Shown here: positions 1 to 6,298 of the stretch, one piece after another
How the letters are laid out: every line of letters starts with the position of its first letter
Numbering within the stretch: the stretch's first letter is position 1
The notes under the pieces: model-generated
What the model was told of the DNA's origin: nothing
Databases searched by the model: none
Seen by the model: the letters and a program-made list of their open reading frames with translations, nothing else
Assembly: GCA_900553305.1 (NCBI GenBank)
Contig: USDI01000080.1
Span: 1 to 8,825, forward strand
DNA from: an uncultured Lachnospiraceae bacterium
Lineage (GTDB): Bacteria > Bacillota > Clostridia > Lachnospirales > Lachnospiraceae
DNA length: 8,825 nt
Direction: 5' to 3'
Made by a program: the position numbers and the translations under genes

Positions 1-91
1 TAAAATTATCAATAATTTCATTAGTCTGTGTAATACGGGAAATATATTGCACTGGTTTTTTCCCAAAAGACAGAGTAAAAGGATTGTTCAT
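1..91 (-). CDS. AAA-type ATP-binding protein, N-terminus only
   Basis: Reading leftward from ATG at 91-89 gives MNNPFTLSFGKKPVQYISRI and about ten further residues before the window edge. The start is supported by GAGGTGAG about 4 bases upstream (complement of 94-101). The NPFTLSFGKKP..YI.R opening is one I recognise from a Lachnospiraceae family of AAA ATPases of archaeal-ATPase type, in which the Walker A motif follows shortly after. That motif lies outside the window, so the ATPase call rests on the N-terminal signature alone. The gene diverges from the decayed hydrolase operon, and its 5' side is occupied by the 29-bp repeat array at 103-207, which would cover its promoter. The cellular role of this ATPase family is not established. 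It could also be another protein sharing the opening. Confidence 0.6.
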   Translation of the reverse strand, partial: MNNPFTLSFGKKPVQYISRITQTNEIIDNF

Positions 92-102
92 GGCTCACCT
101 CA

Positions 103-207
103 TATATAAGTTTATATAACTTTTATTTTCTTATATAACTGTATATAACTTCTAATTTCTTATATAAGTGTATATAACTTTAATGCCATTATATAACTTT
201 ATATACC
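103..207. repeat. Four 29-bp units of paired TATATAAC/G half-sites (iteron-like)
   Basis: TATATAAG/C-like octamers start at 103, 113, 132, 142, 161, 171, 190 and 200, so spacing alternates 10 and 19 bp and the unit repeats every 29 bp without slippage. Most half-sites sit inside the self-complementary core TTATATAA. The spacer between pairs is T-rich (for example TTTTATTTTCT). The last half-site degenerates to TATATACC. Spacing of 10 bp puts the members of a pair on the same DNA face, which fits cooperative protein binding. The array ends 12 bp before the ATPase start codon, so autoregulation of that gene is the simplest reading; a replication or partition site is possible. This is not CRISPR, because spacers are short and near-repetitive. 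Confidence 0.8.
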
Positions 208-243
208 TTTTGACAATCTGATTTTAATCCCTGTATGCTTTTC

Positions 244-273
244 TTGACAAAAGAAGTTAGTTCGTGCTAACCT
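244..273 (+). promoter_or_regulatory. Candidate sigma-A promoter of the hydrolase operon
   Basis: A perfect TTGACA lies at 244-249. With an 18-base spacer the matching -10 would be TAACCT (268-273), a weak match that lies inside the proposed iron box. A second TTGACA at 210-215 with TATGCT at 234-239 (18-base spacer) is an alternative. Both lie 70-135 bases upstream of the ATG at 346, leaving a leader of about 70 bases or more. Neither -10 is strong, so the assignment is tentative. Confidence 0.35.
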
Positions 274-275
274 AA
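257..275 (+). promoter_or_regulatory. DtxR/IdeR-type iron box candidate
   Basis: The 19-mer TTAGTTCGTGCTAACCTAA agrees at 15 of 19 positions with the published DtxR/IdeR consensus TTAGGTTAGSCTAACCTAA as I remember it, counting S as G or C. It contains the inverted repeat GTTAG-N6-CTAAC (256-271), and a further CTAAAA follows at 282-287. It overlaps the likely -10 of the hydrolase promoter, where a metal-loaded DtxR-family repressor would block transcription. Iron control of the now-decayed operon is inference; related manganese regulators recognise other sequences, so the metal is not certain. Confidence 0.5.
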
Positions 276-328
276 ACGTGACTAAAACCAGCACAAACGG
301 TCACAAAATAATTAATTATAAAAAAGAC

Positions 329-340
329 AGGGAAGAGGGA
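329..340 (+). promoter_or_regulatory. Ribosome binding site of the hydrolase pseudogene
   Basis: The purine block AGGGAAGAGGGA ends five bases before ATG 346. It is a good Shine-Dalgarno region and fixes the start of the degraded hydrolase reading frame. Confidence 0.6.
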
Positions 341-345
341 TACAT

Positions 346-1051
346 ATGGACAAATACGATATTACCAGACCGATTGAGTTACCGGTAGGAATGTATCATT
401 TGAACAAGGACGCAGGCATCAGCTTTCAGTTGAACCGTCTTGTGAATTTTGATCTGGGAGATCTGGAGCAGATCCGGCAGGTGGGACAGCAGATCAAGGA
501 TAAAAAGAGCTGGAAATCGGTACTTTTATCGACGGCTGACGAGGAATATGCGAAGGGACACTTGAAGAGTGCCATGGGCTATTACCGAATGGCGGAATTT
601 TATATGGATTTTGATGATCCTGTACGGCTTCGGCTGGCTGATTAATATTCTTTATAAGGTGAAAAAGGGCAAAGGAATGGACTTTTTCAAGACTTATTTT
701 CACCGGATGGGAACGACGAATACCTATACGCTGACAAAGTTTCTCTGGCGCGTGGATCTGCGCCCGTTGTCTGACCGGCTGACAAAGGATTATCTGATTA
801 TTGGCGGAAGTAAGGACACGATGGCGAGCCGGGCTTCGATTGGCAAGCAGATGTTTCTTCTGAAAAAGGCAAAATCCATCACGGCAAGAGAGATTACCAT
901 GCAGGAAAAGGGCGCTGATCACTGCAACTGTGGCAATCAGCAGGTGGCAATGGATATGATTGATCTGTGGATTCAGGGGCTGAAACGGCGTGATGAAACC
1001 CTGTTAAGAGCGAAGTACCATACATATCCTGAATGGGAGGGATTACCATGA
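346..1051 (+). pseudogene. Alpha/beta hydrolase, internally deleted and frameshifted
   Basis: Two pieces of one protein lie in different frames. The first (346 to about 625) starts MDKYDITRPIELPVGMYHLN and ends at FYMDFDDP, resembling the helical N-terminal part of a clostridial alpha/beta hydrolase family. The second (about 630-1051, other frame) runs from WLINILYKVKKGKGMDFF to the C-terminus. It carries LIIGGSKDTM, with the probable catalytic Asp (codon 815-817), and GADHCN, with the probable catalytic His (codon 920-922). The central core, including the GxSxG nucleophile elbow, is absent. From memory the intact family is near 400 residues, so roughly 150-200 codons are missing; the junction is near 615-640. 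The end overlaps the next start (ATGA, 1048-1051), an operon remnant. No active enzyme is expected. An assembly error is the alternative to real decay. Confidence 0.8.
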
Positions 1052-2526
1052 AGAAACTCGGAATTAAAGGAAAGATGATCTGTATCATCATTCCCATTAT
1101 ACTGGCAATTATTATTTCTTTTTTGCATTATCCAGTAATCAGATTGTGAAACTGGCGAAGGAGAAGCTGACTTCACAGTCACAGATGTATACCGCGGATA
1201 TTTCCAGATGGACGGATAATATTCTGGCAGAGCTGAATATATATGCGAAGGCGATTGACGAAGGAACCTTCCGGAACGACGATCAGATTCTGCAATATCT
1301 GGAAACATCGATGGGATTGAATGACGCCTATCCGAACGGTATCTACCTGGGAGATGATTCCGGCGTGTATCTGGATGGCTCCGGCTGGGTTCCGGACAGT
1401 GACTGGGTACTCACAGAGCGTGACTGGTATCTGGAAGGGAAGGATCATGAAACAATTGCTTTTGGAGCACCGTACTTTGATTCTCTTTCAAAGCAGATGT
1501 GTGTAAGTGCTTCCGTGCGGCTTCAGGATTCTGATGTGATTCGTGTGATGCCGGTTTGGACAGCCTTTACGTGAATATCAGCAATCTTCTTACAGAGAAA
1601 GAAAACAATGGTCCTTCACAGGAAATGTTTACGGTATCCGGCGACAGTGCAAAATATCTGGTATGCTTAAATGATATTTCGGGAACGGACTGGTGTCTGG
1701 TTACAACAGTATCCCAGCGGAAAGTGCTCAGTGAGCTTCACTGGCTTGAATCCGTGATGCTTTTGATTGCTATACTGGTAAGTATTGTTCTGATGGTTCT
1801 TTTAGTGAAAGTAACCATGGAGTCGTAAAACCCGTTCGTGCCGTTACCGGTGTATTGACGGATGTGGCGCAGGGAGATTTTACCCGGGATATTCAGGTAA
1901 AGGGATCGGATGAAATCGCCCGTATGGGAAAGGGTATGCAGCAGTTTGTCGTGAATATGCGCGAGATCATTACAGAGCTTACCAATACAGCTGACTGGCT
2001 GAAGGCACATTCCAAAGAAAACGAAGAAGCGTCGGAGAACCTGATGACATCAGCGGATGAAGAGCAGAGAGAAATGGATACGCTGAAGCGTCAGGCGGAT
2101 GTGCTGGCAGAGACTGCAAACCGGGTTTCCGAAGAAATGACGAAGCTTACCGAAGAGATTCAGGCAACCATGGCACGTGCAAATGAACATATGGAAGCCA
2201 GCGTTTCCGGTGTGAAGAACAGTGCGCAGATGGTAGAGACGGCATCCGAAACCTTCCGGAATGTCTTTGGCAAGGTAGAGGAGACGGATACCATCGTTCA
2301 TCGTATGGTAGATATGGTGGATGAGGTCAATTAGGTATCCTCCGGAACGGTACAGCTGGCAGAAGACCAGCTTTCCGCGGCACAGGAGATTACCGGTTCT
2401 GTAGAGCGGCTGGGCACCTGCAGCCAAAGCGTTACCGAGAACAGCAACCGTGTCGCCGGAAATGCCAAGGAACTGGAAGAGCAGGCCAACGGACTTGCTG
2501 ACCGTATGAAGCAGTTTAAGGTTTAA
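1048..2526 (+). pseudogene. Methyl-accepting chemotaxis protein, multiply disrupted
   Basis: GGGAGGG (1035-1041) precedes ATG 1048. The first frame encodes MKKLGIKGKMICIIIPIILA, a charged start and membrane segment, then shifts at a T6 run (1119-1124): one extra T would continue into FFALSSNQIVKLAKEKL. An extracellular Cache-like sensor follows (about 1125-1548, with YLGDDSGVYLDGS and ERDWYLEG). It breaks near 1549 and resumes in another frame at GLDSLYVNI, so part of the sensor is lost. A second membrane segment (about 1750-1815) precedes a one-base loss at about 1825 (ES then VKPVRAVTG). The HAMP and coiled coil follow (DVAQGDFTRDI, SDEIARMG). A TAG at 2332-2334 interrupts the coil before VSSGTVQLAED, and the frame ends at 2526. 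The highly conserved receptor tip (the QTNLLALNAAIEAARAGE type) is absent everywhere. This receptor is non-functional as read. Confidence 0.85.
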
Positions 2527-2560
2527 AAGAATTGTTACGAATAAATAGGAAATGAGAGTA

Positions 2561-2606
2561 GGAATCCGCAGACCCGGCATTAAGGTCTGCGGATTCCTTT
2601 TGTTTT
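2561..2606 (+). terminator. Intrinsic terminator after the chemoreceptor pseudogene
   Basis: GGAATCCGCAGACC (2561-2574) and GGTCTGCGGATTCC (2584-2597) form a perfect 14-bp stem with a 9-base loop, followed by TTTTGTTTT. It starts 34 bases after the chemoreceptor stop. The terminator is perfectly preserved although the operon it ends is decayed, which suggests that the decay is recent. Confidence 0.95.
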
Positions 2607-2671
2607 ACAGGAAATTTCATCGGAATTGTCGAGGTTTCAGAAAAGATCGGGTGGAACTTTTGAATTTGATG

Positions 2672-2680
2672 TGGCATAAT
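2672..2680 (+). promoter_or_regulatory. Extended -10 promoter for the DUF5058 gene
   Basis: TGGCATAAT combines a TG extension with CATAAT (2675-2680), five of six bases of TATAAT. The -35 window 17 bases upstream is TGGAAC, a poor match, as is common for extended -10 promoters. Transcription would start at about 2687, just before the palindrome at 2691, and 36 bases before the DUF5058 ATG. Confidence 0.45.
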
Positions 2681-2690
2681 CTTAGATAGA

Positions 2691-2704
2691 TTTAATCGAT
2701 TAAA
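2691..2704. promoter_or_regulatory. Perfect palindrome TTTAATCGATTAAA, operator candidate
   Basis: The 14-mer is its own reverse complement and has the central CG typical of LacI/GalR-family operators. It sits directly downstream of the proposed -10 and upstream of the ribosome site, the normal place for a repressor roadblock. No regulator gene is visible in the window, so the binding protein is unknown. Confidence 0.5.
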
Positions 2705-2722
2705 GTAGAGGAGTGTAGAGTT

Positions 2723-3478
2723 ATGACGATTTTAAATCAGTTGAACAGCACGCCCATGTACCTCATTTGTGGCGGCATCATTGCATTTGTGGCAGTTGTC
2801 TGTGTGATTTTTCTGGTCAGGGCTTATCGGGCAGGTAAGGCACTGGGAATGGATGAAACGAAAATGAAACGGACTATTATTTCGAGTGCGACATTCTCCG
2901 TACTGCCGAGTATTGGAATTTTACTGGGAGTCATTGCACTTTCCGGAAGTCTTGGAACACCGTGGCCGTGGCTTCGTCTTTCCGTGATTGGAGCGCTTCA
3001 TTATGAGACACAGGTAGCGCAGGCGGCCGCAGAACAGGTAGGGATGACCACACTTTCTGCATCTGAAATGACAGCAACGTCATTTTCTACCATTGCCCTG
3101 TTGATGAGTATTTGTATTATGTGGGGCATGGTATTATCGATCTTTTTAAATAAGAAATATACGCAGAAGCTTACGAAGAATTCTTCTTCCGGTAAGTCAG
3201 GATCGGCCGGTTTCACAGATCTTGCGATGACGGCAATGTTTATCGGACTTGTAAGTACCTACATTGGCCGTTATATCGGAGGCTTTATTTCTGAAAATGG
3301 TCTGTTTACCTTTAACGGTGACATCATTCCTCTGGTGGTTATGGTGGTTTCCGCACTGGTGATGGGATTCTTCGTATTCCTGTCCGAGAAGAAAAAGATT
3401 GGCTGGGTGGACAGCTTTTCCATTGCAGGAAGTATGATTGCCGGTATGGCAGCCGCGGTGATTGTCGGGCTGATCTGA
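2723..3478 (+). CDS. DUF5058 family integral membrane protein
   Basis: This is a 251-residue protein of about six membrane segments: roughly residues 12-33, 52-75, 119-142, 166-188, 201-220 and 231-251. After the first segment comes a basic cytoplasmic loop (RAYRAGKALGMDETKMKR). The second segment leads to the family-like motif GTPWPWLRLSVIGALHYE (78-95). A charged, serine-rich linker (143-162, KKYTQKLTKNSSSGKSG) separates the halves. I recognise it as DUF5058, a family with no established biochemical role. It opens the six-gene plus-strand cluster, with AGAGGAG (2707-2713) nine bases before the ATG and a promoter and palindrome upstream. Because the next gene encodes another small membrane protein and the third a peptidase, the pair probably forms a transporter for a peptide or modified amino acid (inference). 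Length and composition look intact. Confidence 0.8.
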   Translation: MTILNQLNSTPMYLICGGIIAFVAVVCVIFLVRAYRAGKALGMDETKMKRTIISSATFSVLPSIGILLGVIALSGSLGTPWPWLRLSVIGALHYETQVAQAAAEQVGMTTLSASEMTATSFSTIALLMSICIMWGMVLSIFLNKKYTQKLTKNSSSGKSGSAGFTDLAMTAMFIGLVSTYIGRYIGGFISENGLFTFNGDIIPLVVMVVSALVMGFFVFLSEKKKIGWVDSFSIAGSMIAGMAAAVIVGLI

Positions 3479-3725
3479 GCTTGAATTTTACAGTCTTGCT
3501 TTGAAAATGGAATGTCAGGGAGCCGAAAAGTAAACAGCCATAGAAGCAGACAGCAAAAGAGTAAATAGTAACAATAGCAAAGCCATAGAAGTAGATAGTA
3601 GCAGATAAAGATAGTAATAAAAGTAATTAGCAACAGTAGAAGCTAAAAGTAAGCATTAATAAAAATAGATATATAAATAAAAGTAGATACATAGAAGTGA
3701 GTAATAATTAAGAAGGGACACGAGA
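3479..3725 (+). repeat. Gap with degenerate 45-bp repeat, A/G-rich in the mRNA sense
   Basis: This stretch holds no gene. Two 18-mers beginning AGCCATAGAAG, at 3536-3553 and 3581-3598, differ at two positions (AGCAGACAG against AGTAGATAG) and are 45 bp apart. Their flanks remain recognisably similar, and further diverged copies of TAGAAG/GTAGATA continue to about 3700. From about 3520 the sense strand is very A-rich, with G exceeding C and few structured segments. No terminator hairpin is seen, so transcription probably continues into the partner gene. The right end holds that gene's ribosome site AGAAGGGA (3711-3718). Confidence 0.6.
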
Positions 3726-4418
3726 ATGATGGAAGAAAATAAAACAAATACGTGGGAAGAATACCGGAAACGCACGCATGTAATCGGAAGGGTAGTCAGT
3801 GCCGTTACGTTGGTAATGCTGGTTGGTGCGCCGTTCCTGATGGGAAAAATCTTAGGAGCCTATCCGGATCTTGCAGCTGTGGCAAGAGCCTTTTTATCCG
3901 TAGGGCTGGTATGGTTTGTGAGCAGTGTGGCAGAATTCCTGATTTACACACCGATGCTGGGCTCCGGAGGCGGATACCTTGCATTTATCACCGGCAATCT
4001 CATTAATATGAAGATTCCGTGTGCGGTCAATGCACGTGATATGGTGGGCGCGAAGACCGGAACACCGGAAAATGAAATCATTTCTACGATTTCGATTGCA
4101 ACCTCATCGCTGGTTACGATTCTGGTTCTGGCCGTTGGCGTTCTTCTGATGGTTCCGCTGCAGCCGGTTTTGCAGAGCGAAGTATTGCAGCCTGCATTTG
4201 AAAATGTAGTTCCGGCATTGTTTGGGGCGATGGCATATAAATATTACCGCAAGAATATGCGCATTGCCGTATTCCCGCTTGTGTTGATGAGTGCGCTGTT
4301 CATCTTTGTACCGGGACTGATCGGATCGACCAGCTTTATGATTATTCCGTCCGGCGCAATTGCCATTCTGGTAGCTTGGATTTTCTTTAAGAAGGGAAGG
4401 AAGGACCAGACAGAGTAA
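3726..4418 (+). CDS. Small integral membrane protein, partner of DUF5058
   Basis: This is a 230-residue protein with a charged N-terminus (MMEENKTNTWEEYRKRTH) and about five to six hydrophobic segments (roughly 19-44, 54-75, 119-145, 155-171, 178-195 and 198-221). Between the second and third lies a glycine-rich conserved-looking stretch, TPMLGSGGGYLAFITGNL, followed by NMKIPCAVNARD (71-105). This resembles a re-entrant or substrate-lining loop. I know such proteins next to DUF5058 genes but not a confirmed family function. The start is ATG 3726, eight bases after AGAAGGG; the ATG at 3729 is a possible alternative. The pairing with DUF5058 and the downstream hydrolase suggests a two-subunit transporter. 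It could instead be a channel-like protein; nothing in the sequence proves the direction of transport. Confidence 0.65.
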   Translation: MMEENKTNTWEEYRKRTHVIGRVVSAVTLVMLVGAPFLMGKILGAYPDLAAVARAFLSVGLVWFVSSVAEFLIYTPMLGSGGGYLAFITGNLINMKIPCAVNARDMVGAKTGTPENEIISTISIATSSLVTILVLAVGVLLMVPLQPVLQSEVLQPAFENVVPALFGAMAYKYYRKNMRIAVFPLVLMSALFIFVPGLIGSTSFMIIPSGAIAILVAWIFFKKGRKDQTE

Positions 4419-4452
4419 GGATAGTATTCTGATCAGATTTAAGTTGAAGATT

Positions 4453-4481
4453 TTGAATGGTTACACTCATTTATTGATAAA
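4453..4481 (+). promoter_or_regulatory. Weak internal promoter candidate before the M20 gene
   Basis: TTGAAT (4453-4458) and GATAAA (4476-4481) are separated by 17 bases, within the 121-base gap before the M20 start. Each matches four of six consensus bases. This would allow hydrolase expression independent of the transporter pair, but it could be chance in AT-rich DNA. Confidence 0.25.
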
Positions 4482-4490
4482 GCAGGAAAG

Positions 4491-4517
4491 GTAACTGCAA
4501 TAAGAAGGAACAGTTAC
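4491..4517. repeat. Inverted repeat GTAACTG / CAGTTAC
   Basis: Perfect 7-base arms (4491-4497 and 4511-4517) flank a 13-base purine-rich loop that includes AAGAAGGAA. It lies 22 bases before the M20 ATG, just upstream of its ribosome site, so it could be an operator or a weak leader hairpin. There is no following T-run, so it is not a terminator. Confidence 0.45.
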
Positions 4518-4539
4518 GAAGAAAGAAGGAAAGAGAATT

Positions 4540-5979
4540 ATGAAATATGTAGGATGGATTTTACTGGGAATACTTCTGCTCATCATTTTGTTATTGTTGA
4601 TTGCAGTAATCCGGACGCTTCTGATGCCGAACAAAACTTCCGATTATCAGGCAAAGGCAGACGAGAAAGAAGCACTTCGACTTGCCGAAAAGCTTTCCAG
4701 GATGGTACAGTACGACACGACCTCCCATGCCGGAGTAGCGGAAGTGGAGAAGTATCTTGGATTTCATAAGGTTCTGGAGGAGCTTTTTCCATTGGTACAT
4801 AAAGAGCTTCAAAAGACCGAAATTGATGGAAACCTGTTGTATTACTGGAAGGGAAAATCTTCTGAGAAGCCGATTCTTCTGATGAGTCATCAGGATGTCG
4901 TTCCGGCAGAGGGAGAGTGGATTCATGCTCCTTTTTCCGGAGATATTGCAGATGGTAAGGTATGGGGACGAGGTACGGCGGATACGAAGTGCACGGTAAT
5001 GGCTTTTCTAGAGGCAGTGGAAGAACTGCTTGCGGAAGGCTTTGTGCCGCCGACGGACGTGTATCTGGCATCCTCCTGTACCGAAGAATGGGCAGGAGAC
5101 GGAGCACCGAAGCTTGTAAAGGAACTGCAGCGAAGAGGAATCCGGCTGTTTCTTCTGTGTGACGAGGGTGGAGCCATCATTACGGAGCCCGTTGGAGGAA
5201 TTCCTGGAAACTTTGCAATGGTGGGTGTCTTTGAGAAGGGCAAAGCCGACGTGAAGTTTACTGCAAGAAGTAATGGAGGACACGCCAGTGCACCGTCCAA
5301 GGGAACACCGATTGCACGCCTTTCCGCTTTTGTAACCGAAGTAGAGAAGCATTCACCGTTCCGAAAGAAGATGCTTCCGGAAGTTTCTGCCATGTTTACT
5401 TCTCTGGCACCATATGCCTCTTTCGGGTTAAAGCTGGTGCTTGGAAATATGTGGCTGTTTAAGCCGCTCTTAAAAGCAGTACTTCCGAAGATCAGTGCAC
5501 AGGCAGGAGCTATGCTGCAGACGACAATTGCATTTACCATGCAGTCCGGCTCCGATGCATATAATGTGATTCCTCAGGAAGCAACCCTTGGAGCCAATAT
5601 GCGTTTTATTCCCCATCAGGGAGAAAAGGAAAGTCTTGAAATTATCAGGAATCTGGCTTCCAAATACGGTTTAGAGACAAAAATTATCCATTCCAATGAC
5701 TATACAAAGCCCGTAGATATCCATGGTGAGGGGTATCGAATGATGGAACAGGTGATTGCACAGACCTTTCCGGGACTGCCATCCAGCCCTTATGTAATGA
5801 CCGGGGCTACCGATGCACAGTTCTATAGTCCGGTATGTGACAACTGCATCCGCTTTGCACCTGTGGTTTTCGGACCGGAGCAGATGAAGGGCATGCATGG
5901 CCTGAACGAGTGCATTGAATATAACTGCCTGCCCGGTGCGGTGCAATTCTATAAGAATCTGATCCGCGCGGAGAAGTAA
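4540..5979 (+). CDS. Membrane-anchored M20 family metallopeptidase/amidohydrolase
   Basis: This 479-residue protein hydrolyses a peptide or N-acyl amino acid bond, judging by its family. An N-terminal hydrophobic segment (residues 5-29) is a signal anchor or uncleaved signal. The M20 dizinc signature is complete. H117 lies in MSHQDVVPA and bridging D148 in GRGTADTK. Catalytic and metal-binding E182/E183 lie in CTEEWAGDG, D208 in LLCDEGGA, H248 in NGGHASAP, which begins the lid domain, and H453 in GMHGLNE. Length, anchor and motifs resemble the carboxypeptidase S/PM20D1 branch rather than the shorter soluble PepT or ArgE types. Whether the catalytic domain faces outward is uncertain from the flanking charges. 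The start is ATG 4540 after AAGGAAAG. Its place behind two membrane genes and ahead of a GNAT and AzlCD suggests processing of the imported or external substrate. The exact substrate is unknown. Confidence 0.9.
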   Translation: MKYVGWILLGILLLIILLLLIAVIRTLLMPNKTSDYQAKADEKEALRLAEKLSRMVQYDTTSHAGVAEVEKYLGFHKVLEELFPLVHKELQKTEIDGNLLYYWKGKSSEKPILLMSHQDVVPAEGEWIHAPFSGDIADGKVWGRGTADTKCTVMAFLEAVEELLAEGFVPPTDVYLASSCTEEWAGDGAPKLVKELQRRGIRLFLLCDEGGAIITEPVGGIPGNFAMVGVFEKGKADVKFTARSNGGHASAPSKGTPIARLSAFVTEVEKHSPFRKKMLPEVSAMFTSLAPYASFGLKLVLGNMWLFKPLLKAVLPKISAQAGAMLQTTIAFTMQSGSDAYNVIPQEATLGANMRFIPHQGEKESLEIIRNLASKYGLETKIIHSNDYTKPVDIHGEGYRMMEQVIAQTFPGLPSSPYVMTGATDAQFYSPVCDNCIRFAPVVFGPEQMKGMHGLNECIEYNCLPGAVQFYKNLIRAEK

Positions 5980-6030
5980 TTGAAACTGAAACTGTAACTG
6001 TCAGGGTTATGTGACAAAAATAGTAGTACT

Positions 6031-6234
6031 GGGTATGGAAGACAAAATAAAGTTACTGTACCCAATGAAAGAGAAAGTACTGGGCATGAGAGATGAAAAG
6101 TAAATCGAGTACCCAAAGAAAAGAAGAAGTATGGGTATGGAAGACAAAATAAAGTTACTATACCCAATGAAAGAGAAAGTACTGGGTATGAGAGATGAAA
6201 AGTAAAACAAATACCCAGGAAAAGAAGAAATAAG
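6031..6234 (+). repeat. Four 51-bp repeats with GGGTA...TACCC hairpins
   Basis: The 319-base gap between the M20 and GNAT genes holds no gene. It holds four units starting GGGTA or GGGCA at 6031, 6082, 6133 and 6184, exactly 51 bp apart. Each pairs with TACCC at 6059, 6110, 6161 and 6212, so every hairpin spans 33 bases, with a TGGGTA/TACCCA stem in units 1, 3 and 4 and one mismatch in unit 2. Units 1 and 3 are identical except for one base. Units 2 and 4 are a second, related type, so the higher-order unit is 102 bp. Loops and linkers are A/G-rich, for example AATGAAAGAGAAAG. No terminator is seen. The hairpins could pause, protect or process the mRNA, or bind a protein. Confidence 0.85.
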
Positions 6235-6298
6235 CTAAGATACAAAACAAGAAACAAGATTATACACATGATTGATTTGTACAGGGTAATATCAAACA

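Noticed and set aside
103..207. CRISPR array
   Set aside because: Spacers are not unique, units are only 29 bp in total, and there are no cas genes; half-sites repeat inside each unit.
278..304. Inverted repeat GTGAC-N17-GTCAC as a second operator
   Set aside because: Five-base arms with a long gap are expected often by chance, and no known motif matches.
1119..1828. Programmed frameshifting to make a full chemoreceptor
   Set aside because: Separate shifts, a deletion in the sensor, loss of the tip and a nonsense codon cannot all be bypassed; decay is simpler.
2050..2580. Leftward 176-codon frame opposite the chemoreceptor
   Set aside because: It is the antisense of a clear HAMP/coiled-coil coding region and starts within the terminator hairpin.
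3271..3633. Leftward 120-codon frame rich in Leu, Tyr and Cys
   Set aside because: It overlaps the 3' end of the well-supported DUF5058 gene and an A-rich gap; no ribosome site and a composition-driven peptide.
4923..5540. Leftward 205-codon frame opposite the M20 gene
   Set aside because: The plus strand carries all M20 metal-binding motifs; the antisense peptide has no recognisable domain or start signal.
6031..6234. CRISPR array in the M20-GNAT gap
   Set aside because: Whole units including the would-be spacers are repeated (units 1 and 3 differ by one base).
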